DNA of 7,447 bases from Frankiales bacterium (GTDB lineage Bacteria > Actinomycetota > Actinomycetes > Mycobacteriales > SCTD01). The notes beneath the pieces are model-generated. The model saw only the letters and a program-made list of their open reading frames with translations, did no database searches and had not been told where the DNA came from. The translations under genes were made by a program, and so were the position numbers. Below, piece after piece: positions 1 through 3,543 of the stretch. Where the stretch lies: assembly GCA_025465145.1 (NCBI GenBank), contig JAODNS010000181.1, positions 1-7,447 on the forward strand. The letters are read 5' to 3'. How positions within the stretch are numbered: position 1 is the first letter of the stretch; each line of letters starts with the position of its first letter.

Positions 1-60
1 CGCCGCAGCCGCAGCCGTCGCCGCGGCACCCTTCAGGACCTGCCGACGCGTTGCGCGCAC
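1..60 (-). CDS. N-terminus of a Tat-exported protein (partial, runs off left edge)
   Basis: Only the first 20 codons are present; the rest lies left of the window. The reading starts at a GTG (bases 60-58 on the minus strand) preceded at 5 nt by a strong Shine-Dalgarno GGAGGAG (72-66). The peptide begins with RATRRQVLKG followed by an alanine-rich stretch. T-R-R-Q-V-L-K at residues 4-10 fits the twin-arginine consensus (S/T)RRx(F/L/V)LK, and the alanine run would be the start of the hydrophobic h-region. The product is therefore probably exported folded through the TatABC translocase, as many cofactor-containing enzymes and binding proteins are. What the mature protein does cannot be told. 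It is divergent from the rsbW-sigF operon across a 144-bp gap. Confidence 0.7.
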   Translation of the reverse strand, partial: MRATRRQVLKGAAATAAAAA

Positions 61-65
61 GTTGT

Positions 66-72
66 CTCCTCC
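66..72 (-). promoter_or_regulatory. Ribosome binding site of the Tat-signal gene
   Basis: On the minus strand GGAGGAG (72 to 66) lies 5 nt (ACAAC) before the GTG at 60. It is a near-perfect anti-Shine-Dalgarno match. Together with the RRxxLK motif that follows, it is the reason this short edge fragment is called as a real gene. Confidence 0.65.
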
Positions 73-103
73 GCTCGGGCCAGAGCCTGCCACCGCACCG
101 GCT

Positions 104-116
104 GTCCTCGCAGGAC
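104..116. repeat. Inverted repeat GTCCT-cgc-AGGAC in the divergent gap
   Basis: This is a perfect 5-bp dyad with a 3-bp centre, in the 144-bp gap between the Tat-signal gene and rsbW. It lies about where the -35 region of the candidate TAGGAT promoter (126-131) would be, so it could be an operator. It is short enough to occur by chance in GC-rich DNA. Confidence 0.3.
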
Positions 117-125
117 CCGTCCGCA

Positions 126-131
126 TAGGAT
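126..131 (+). promoter_or_regulatory. Candidate -10 element for rsbW-sigF
   Basis: TAGGAT fits the actinobacterial -10 consensus TAnnnT and is the only plus-strand match between the two divergent genes. It would put the transcript start near 138 and give a leader of roughly 65 nt before the ATG at 205. No convincing TTGACA-like -35 is visible. I also find no SigF-type promoter (GTTT with GGGTA about 15 bp later), so autoregulation by SigF from this gap is not supported. Confidence 0.35.
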
Positions 132-157
132 CGCGGAGTCCGGTGGTGCTGCGCCGG

Positions 158-177
158 GGTCATCCCTGCGGGTGACC
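158..177 (+). other. Hairpin/dyad in the rsbW leader
   Basis: GGTCATCC and GGGTGACC form an 8-bp stem (one U-G wobble as RNA) closed by a CTGC loop. It lies 17 bases before the rsbW Shine-Dalgarno and covers the alternative GTG at 172, which makes that upstream start less likely. It could be a leader RNA hairpin or a DNA operator. Minus-strand TACGGT (180-175), a possible -10 for the Tat-signal gene, overlaps its right arm. Confidence 0.35.
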
Positions 178-194
178 GTACAGACGGCGGACCC

Positions 195-203
195 GGGAGG
201 GAG
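195..203 (+). promoter_or_regulatory. Ribosome binding site fixing the rsbW start at 205
   Basis: GGGAGGGAG ends one base before the ATG at 205, with the GGGAGG core 4 nt upstream. Spacing from the core is a little short but acceptable. The in-frame GTG at 172 has no Shine-Dalgarno and sits inside a hairpin, and another ATG at 217 would have a 16-nt spacing. So 205 (or less likely 217) is the best start. Confidence 0.6.
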
Positions 204-204
204 C

Positions 205-663
205 ATGACCGAGCAGATGGGCGCGACGACGGCTGGTGAGACGCTGTCCGGGGCCGGACGTGACGTGGTCACGCTGAAGCTGCCGGCCGTGGGCGCGTAC
301 CTGTCCGTGCTGCGCACCGCCACCGCCAGCCTCGCCTCGCGGCTCGACTTCACCATCGACGACATCGAGGACCTCCGCATCGCCGTTGACGAGGCCTGCG
401 CGATGCTCCTCACGCAGGCGGTCCCGGGTGCCGACCTCGAGTGCAGCTTCGAGCTCACTGTGGACGCGATCGCGGTCAGCGTCGGCGTCCTCACGCTCGA
501 CGGCGAGCAGCCGTCCCGCGACACGTTCGCCTGGACTGTGCTCACCGCCCTCGCGGGCGAGGTCGACAGCTCCGTCGACGCCGATCAGCGCGTGACGCTG
601 TCGCTACGCAAGCGCCGCGGCGAGTTCCCGGGGACCGAGCAGATCGACCCCGCGTCCTCGTGA
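205..663 (+). CDS. rsbW: Anti-sigma factor, RsbW/UsfX family (ATPase fold)
   Basis: The 152-aa protein has the size and pattern of GHKL-fold anti-sigma factors that hold SigF/SigB-type sigma factors inactive. Residues 24-50 (LKLPAVGAYLSVLRTATASL) match the first strand and helix. Residues 54-69 (IEDLRIAVDEACAMLL) match the N-box helix. Residues 80-135 form the beta-rich half, ending in TLSLRKRR. It is the first gene of a two-gene operon: its TGA overlaps the GTG of the sigma gene, the classic arrangement for a sigma factor and its antagonist. The ATP site looks degenerate: E63 of the N-box is present, but the Asn expected four residues later (as in SpoIIAB/RsbW) is M67, and no DxGxG box is visible. 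It may bind the sigma factor without acting as a kinase on an anti-anti-sigma factor. No anti-anti-sigma gene is in the window. Confidence 0.85.
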   Translation: MTEQMGATTAGETLSGAGRDVVTLKLPAVGAYLSVLRTATASLASRLDFTIDDIEDLRIAVDEACAMLLTQAVPGADLECSFELTVDAIAVSVGVLTLDGEQPSRDTFAWTVLTALAGEVDSSVDADQRVTLSLRKRRGEFPGTEQIDPASS

Positions 664-1562
664 GCGCCGACGACGTCGTCGAGGCGACCGCCGTCCCCCT
701 GCAGAGCACCGACGAGCCCGCGCTCGAGCAGGACGCGGACGCCGCCGCCGCGCTCGCGGAGCTGCCGGCCGCGCTGACTGCTCCCACCCGCGCCGAGCGC
801 AGCGCCGCCGACCGCGCGAAGGCGCGCGAGATGTTCGTCGAGCTGGCGGCCATGGCCGAGGACGACCCGCGGCGCCCCCGCCTGCGCGACGAGCTGGTCG
901 AGGCGCACATCCCGCTGGTCGAGTACCTGGCCCGCCGGTTCCGCAATCGCGGTGAGCCGCTGGACGACCTGATCCAGGTCGCCACGATCGGGCTCATCAA
1001 GTCGGTCGACCGGTTCGACCTCGAGCGCGGCGTGGAGTTCTCCACGTACGCGACCCCCACGATCGTCGGCGAGATCAAGCGGCACTTCCGCGACAAGGGC
1101 TGGGCGATCCGGGTGCCGCGTCGCCTGCAGGAGCTCAAGCTCAGCCTCACCAAGGCGACCAGCGAGCTGTCGCAGAAGAACGGCCGCTCCCCCACGGTGG
1201 CCGAGCACGCCGCCCACCAGCAGATGTCCGAGGAGGAGATCATCGAGGGGCTCGAGTCCGCCAACGCGTACTCCGCCGTCTCGCTGGACGCGCCCGACGG
1301 CGGCGACGACGACTCGCCCGCCGTCGCCGACACGCTCGGCATGATGGACGACTCGCTCGAGGGCGTGGAGTACCGCGAGTCGCTCAAGCCGCTGCTGGAG
1401 AAGCTCCCGCCGCGCGAGAAGCGCATCCTGCTGCTGCGCTTCTTCGGCAACATGACGCAGTCGCAGATCGCCGCGGAGCTCGGCATCAGCCAGATGCACG
1501 TGTCGCGGCTGCTCGCCCGCACGCTCGCGCAGCTGCGCGAGGGCCTGCTCGTCGACGAGTAG
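660..1562 (+). CDS. sigF: Alternative RNA polymerase sigma factor, SigF/SigB/SigG family
   Basis: This is a 300-aa group 3 sigma factor. Residues 1-75 are an acidic, alanine-rich extension. Region 2 (about 76-148) contains the core-binding and -10 recognition segment LDDLIQVATIGLIKSVDRFD, then FSTYATPTIVGEIKRHFRDKGW. Region 3 (about 152-230) carries RVPRRLQEL and SPTVAEHAAHQQMSEEEI. Region 4 (about 236-298) has LPPREKRILLLRFF and the helix-turn-helix MTQSQIAAELGISQMHVSRLL (265-285) for the -35. The reading frame is open upstream to 441, but only the GTG at 660 makes sense: it overlaps the rsbW stop as GTGA, implying translational coupling that keeps sigma and anti-sigma stoichiometric. Family members control general stress, stationary-phase or sporulation genes. 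Assignment to SigF rather than another SigB/F/G paralogue rests on the neighbour and on length. The TAG stop is followed immediately by the convergent gene's stop, with no room for a terminator. Confidence 0.92.
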   Translation: MSADDVVEATAVPLQSTDEPALEQDADAAAALAELPAALTAPTRAERSAADRAKAREMFVELAAMAEDDPRRPRLRDELVEAHIPLVEYLARRFRNRGEPLDDLIQVATIGLIKSVDRFDLERGVEFSTYATPTIVGEIKRHFRDKGWAIRVPRRLQELKLSLTKATSELSQKNGRSPTVAEHAAHQQMSEEEIIEGLESANAYSAVSLDAPDGGDDDSPAVADTLGMMDDSLEGVEYRESLKPLLEKLPPREKRILLLRFFGNMTQSQIAAELGISQMHVSRLLARTLAQLREGLLVDE

Positions 1563-1907
1563 TCAGTCCTGCTCGAGCTTCGCGAGGTGGAACACCGTCG
1601 CGCCGGCGAGCAGCAGCACGGGGACGCCGGCCGCCCAGACGCCGCCGCGGACCAGGTCGGTGCCGACCGGCAGCGCGAGCAGCTGGAGCACCACCGCGGG
1701 CGTGCGGGCCCAACCCTGCCGCCGCTGCACCGCGCGGGCGAGGCCGAGCAGCAGGAGCCCGGCGAGCACCGCGAAGACCGTCGTGGCCACCGCGGCTCGA
1801 CGGTCGTCCGCGTCGGCACGCAGGCCGTCGACCAGGCCGAGGACGGCCAGCGCCACGCCCTCGACGGCGAGCAGCGCGGCAGCGCGCCGGGTCATGGGCA
1901 GGGGCAC
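1563..1907 (-). CDS. Small four-helix integral membrane protein, function unknown
   Basis: The 114-aa product has four hydrophobic segments, at about residues 11-28, 40-60, 68-86 and 89-109, with short charged loops (RADADDRR at 30-37, QRRQGWAR at 61-68). There is no signal peptide cleavage site or catalytic motif. The start taken is the GTG at 1907, because TAGGTT lies 6 nt upstream as in leaderless transcripts; the ATG at 1895 (residue 5) is the alternative, and neither has a Shine-Dalgarno. The gene is divergent from the lipid kinase across 35 bp and its stop abuts the sigF stop head-on. Its position next to a lipid kinase and whiB1 matches, from memory, the membrane protein Rv3217c of M. 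tuberculosis. I recognise no function. Confidence 0.75.
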   Translation of the reverse strand: MPLPMTRRAAALLAVEGVALAVLGLVDGLRADADDRRAAVATTVFAVLAGLLLLGLARAVQRRQGWARTPAVVLQLLALPVGTDLVRGGVWAAGVPVLLLAGATVFHLAKLEQD

Positions 1908-1913
1908 CGGACG

Positions 1914-1919
1914 AACCTA
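1914..1919 (-). promoter_or_regulatory. Leaderless -10 element for the membrane protein gene
   Basis: On the minus strand TAGGTT fits TAnnnT and sits 6 nt before the GTG at 1907, which places the transcript start at or next to the start codon. No Shine-Dalgarno is present, as expected for a leaderless mRNA. No clear -35 is seen. Confidence 0.5.
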
Positions 1920-1929
1920 GCGGCCGCAC

Positions 1930-1935
1930 TACGCT
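1930..1935 (+). promoter_or_regulatory. Leaderless -10 element for the lipid kinase gene
   Basis: TACGCT fits TAnnnT and is 7 nt before the ATG at 1943, so the transcript would start at the A of the ATG. There is no Shine-Dalgarno upstream. It is back to back with the minus-strand -10 at 1914-1919, ten bases apart. Confidence 0.5.
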
Positions 1936-1942
1936 TCTCCAG

Positions 1943-2863
1943 ATGCGCGCGCTGCTGGTCGTGAACCCGAAGGCCACCGCGACGACGGCGCGGGCGCGCG
2001 ACGTCCTCGCCCACGCGCTGGCCAGCGAGGTGAAGCTCGACGTCGTCCACACCGCGCACCGCGGGCACGCCATCGAGCTGGCGCGGCAGGCGCGCCAGGA
2101 CGGGCTCGACGTCGTCGTCGCGCTCGGCGGCGACGGGACCGTCAACGAGGTCGTGAACGGCCTGCTCGCGGAGGGCGCCGGTGAGGGCCTGCCCGCCCTG
2201 GCCGTGGTGCCGGGCGGCAGCACCAACGTGTTCGCCCGGGCGCTCGGGCTGCCCGAGGGCGCCGTCGAGGCAACCGGCCAGGTGCTCGAGGCCATCGCGG
2301 GCAACCGTCGCCGCACGATCGGGCTGGCGCAGGCGGACGAGCGCTGGTTCACCTTCTGCGCCGGGATGGGGCTCGACGCGACCGTCGTGCGCCGGGTCGA
2401 GCACCGCCGTGCCGACGGGCGTCGGGCGACGCCGCAGCTGTTCGTGCGCGAGGGCGTGCAGGAGTTCTTCACCAACCGGGACCGCAAGACGCCGCCGCTG
2501 ACGCTGACCCGGCCGGGCGCGGAGCCGGAGCAGCTCGGCCTGGCACTCGTCTGCAACACCGCGCCGTGGACCTACCTCGGCCGCCGACCGGTGCTGCCCT
2601 GCCCGGACGCGTCCTTCGAGACCGGGCTGGACGTCTTCGGGCTGCACCGGCTCGGGACGGTCACGACACTGCGGTACCTGCGGCAGATCCTGTCCCCGCG
2701 GCCGCGGCTGAAGGGGCGCAACGTCGCCCTGCTGCACGACCTCGACAGCTTCGTCCTGACCAGCGAGCAGCCGCTGCCGTTCCAGGTGGACGGGGACGAC
2801 CTGGGCGAGCGGACGAAGGTGGCATTCCGTGCCGTACCGGCTGCTCTCGACGTCCTCGTCTGA
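1943..2863 (+). CDS. Diacylglycerol kinase family lipid kinase
   Basis: The 306-aa protein is a soluble or membrane-associated kinase of the DagK/YegS/sphingosine-kinase family, which transfers phosphate from ATP to a lipid hydroxyl such as diacylglycerol. The N-terminal catalytic domain opens with the strand RALLVVNPKA (2-11). It carries the nucleotide-binding signature LGGDGTVNEVVNG (61-73) and PGGSTNVFARALG (90-102), the latter a form of the family's P-GT-N motif. FCAGMGLDATVV (138-149) begins the C-terminal beta-sandwich, and QVDGDDLG (281-288) is the conserved distal motif. Length and motif order are those of complete family members. The exact lipid substrate (diacylglycerol, undecaprenol, phosphatidylinositol-type or other) cannot be read from sequence. 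The ATG at 1943 begins the first strand directly and has a leaderless-type -10. It is upstream of whiB1 on the same strand but separated by 207 bp, so probably a separate transcript. Confidence 0.9.
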   Translation: MRALLVVNPKATATTARARDVLAHALASEVKLDVVHTAHRGHAIELARQARQDGLDVVVALGGDGTVNEVVNGLLAEGAGEGLPALAVVPGGSTNVFARALGLPEGAVEATGQVLEAIAGNRRRTIGLAQADERWFTFCAGMGLDATVVRRVEHRRADGRRATPQLFVREGVQEFFTNRDRKTPPLTLTRPGAEPEQLGLALVCNTAPWTYLGRRPVLPCPDASFETGLDVFGLHRLGTVTTLRYLRQILSPRPRLKGRNVALLHDLDSFVLTSEQPLPFQVDGDDLGERTKVAFRAVPAALDVLV

Positions 2864-2899
2864 ACCAGTTCTGGGCTGCGGTGTGTGAGCCGCCCATGA

Positions 2900-2913
2900 G
2901 CGGGAAGTCCCGC
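2900..2913 (+). terminator. Weak candidate terminator after the lipid kinase
   Basis: GCGGG-AAGT-CCCGC forms a 5-bp GC stem with a 4-nt loop 36 bp after the lipid kinase stop, followed by CCGTTTG rather than a true U-run. In high-GC actinobacteria terminators often lack a U-tract, but the stem is short. It could equally be an operator dyad. Confidence 0.25.
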
Positions 2914-2933
2914 CCGTTTGCGCGTGTCGCGAG

Positions 2934-2949
2934 CGTGACGAAGATGACA
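2934..2949. promoter_or_regulatory. CRP-like binding site upstream of whiB1
   Basis: CGTGA-N6-TGACA matches the CRP-family consensus TGTGA-N6-TCACA at eight of ten defined bases, with correct half-site spacing. In M. tuberculosis whiB1 is known to be controlled by a cAMP receptor protein (Rv3676) binding upstream of the promoter, so a CRP-type site here is plausible. The centre is about 129 bp before the ATG. Confidence 0.45.
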
Positions 2950-2959
2950 CGAACGTGAA

Positions 2960-2974
2960 CCGAATCCCGTTCGG
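2960..2974. repeat. Inverted repeat CCGAA-tcccg-TTCGG
   Basis: This is a perfect 5-bp dyad with a 5-bp centre just upstream of the proposed whiB1 -35. A second overlapping dyad, GAACG (2951-2955) with CGTTC (2968-2972), shares bases with it. It may be a regulator site. No known regulator is assigned. Confidence 0.3.
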
Positions 2975-2983
2975 AAACCCTTG

Positions 2984-2995
2984 CCAGCCGGCTGG
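2984..2995. promoter_or_regulatory. 12-bp perfect palindrome in the proposed whiB1 promoter
   Basis: CCAGCCGGCTGG is a perfect uninterrupted palindrome. It overlaps the last bases of the proposed -35 (TTGCCA) and fills the first half of the spacer, a position typical of a repressor operator. A GC-rich palindrome of this size can also occur by chance. Confidence 0.35.
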
Positions 2996-3054
2996 AGACG
3001 GTGCAACTGTGACGCCACGACCCGCCGCTGTGCCCCCCGCGCGGGTCCGTTGAC

Positions 3055-3061
3055 GAAGGAG
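3055..3061 (+). promoter_or_regulatory. Ribosome binding site of whiB1
   Basis: GAAGGAG lies 9 nt before the ATG at 3071 and fixes that start. It contrasts with the lipid kinase, tag and pdtaS genes, which lack a Shine-Dalgarno and look leaderless, so whiB1 is expected to have a real 5' leader. Confidence 0.7.
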
Positions 3062-3070
3062 TTGGACCGC

Positions 3071-3331
3071 ATGGACTGGCGCCACCGCGCGCTCTGCCGC
3101 GACGAGGACCCGGAGCTGTTCTTCCCGATCGGGACGACCGGCCCGGCTGCGTCGCAGGTGGACGACGCCAAGCAGGTCTGCCGCCGCTGCACGGTGGTCG
3201 AACCGTGCCTGGAGTGGGCCCTCGAGACCGGCCAGGACGCCGGGGTGTGGGGTGGCACCAGCGAGGACGAGCGCCGCGTGCTCGCCCGCCGCAGCCTGCC
3301 CGTCCGGGTCAGCGTGCCGACAGCGGGCTGA
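3071..3331 (+). CDS. whiB1: WhiB1-type iron-sulfur transcription factor
   Basis: The 86-aa protein is a Wbl-family regulator that binds a [4Fe-4S] cluster sensitive to NO and, in characterised members, interacts with region 4 of the primary sigma factor. The N-terminus MDWRHRALCRDEDPELFFP is nearly that of M. tuberculosis WhiB1. The four cluster ligands are C9, C37, C40 and C46 (C-x2-C-x5-C pattern in QVCRRCTVVEPCLEWAL). The family turn GVWGG is at residues 58-62, followed by the basic segment ERRVLARR (67-74), the likely DNA-contacting end. All key residues are present and the length is normal for WhiB1 (84-86 aa). The gene has its own leader and a good Shine-Dalgarno. It is 8 bp upstream of a small membrane protein gene. 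The orthologue is essential in M. tuberculosis and called WblE in Streptomyces. Confidence 0.95.
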   Translation: MDWRHRALCRDEDPELFFPIGTTGPAASQVDDAKQVCRRCTVVEPCLEWALETGQDAGVWGGTSEDERRVLARRSLPVRVSVPTAG

Positions 3332-3339
3332 GTCCGCTC

Positions 3340-3543
3340 ATGGGCGAGCCGTACGTCCGCCCGCCGCTCGTCCCGCGGGAGGCTCCGCCCGCCTGGCACG
3401 CGGTCTGGCGGTTCCGCCTCGCGGCACTGCTGCTGCTCGCCCTGGCGGTGCTGATCGGCTACCGGGTCTTCCAGGAGTTCTCCGGCGCGACCGACCAGGA
3501 CCCCGGGCTCAGCTCGATGGCGACGGTGCCAGCGGAACGCTGA
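3340..3543 (+). CDS. 67-aa single-pass membrane protein, function unknown
   Basis: The ATG at 3340 is 8 bp after the whiB1 stop. The product has a proline-rich N-terminus (PYVRPPLVPREAPPAW), one strong transmembrane helix at about residues 26-43 flanked by arginines on the N-terminal side (WRFR) and R42 after it, and a polar tail of about 24 residues. By the positive-inside rule the N-terminus is probably cytoplasmic. No Shine-Dalgarno is visible; a hairpin (AGCGGG with TCCGCT, 3322-3338) covers the whiB1 stop and ends one base before this ATG, so translation may be coupled to whiB1. The last 35 bp overlap the end of pdtaS on the other strand. I recognise no family. The clean helix and conserved location argue for a real gene. 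Confidence 0.6.
   Translation: MGEPYVRPPLVPREAPPAWHAVWRFRLAALLLLALAVLIGYRVFQEFSGATDQDPGLSSMATVPAER

Larger units (their letters stand above)
2864..3070. other. whiB1 upstream regulatory region
   Basis: This 207-bp non-coding gap separates the lipid kinase from whiB1. It contains a possible hairpin terminator (2900-2913), a CRP-like dyad (2934-2949), an inverted repeat (2960-2974), a 12-bp palindrome (2984-2995) and the whiB1 Shine-Dalgarno (3055-3061). The best promoter guess is TTGCCA (2981-2986), 18 bp, then AACTGT (3005-3010), which is a weak -10. There is no TA dinucleotide anywhere in the gap, so no standard TAnnnT -10 can exist in it. Confidence 0.5.

Noticed and set aside
172..204. 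Upstream GTG (172) as the rsbW start
   Set aside because: No Shine-Dalgarno, and it lies within a hairpin. The ATG at 205 has GGGAGGGAG directly upstream and starts the conserved fold with the usual short lead.
61..204. SigF-dependent autoregulatory promoter
   Set aside because: I looked for GTTT followed about 15 bp later by GGGTA; only partial pieces (GTTGTC, GGGTGA) occur and at wrong spacing.
441..659. N-terminal extension of the sigma factor frame to 441
   Set aside because: It would overlap most of rsbW in another frame. The extension is Arg-rich shadow sequence, while the GTG at 660 gives the normal overlapping-stop arrangement.
542..1819. 425-codon minus-strand frame across sigF
   Set aside because: Serine/arginine-rich shadow of sigF and the membrane protein gene; no motifs.
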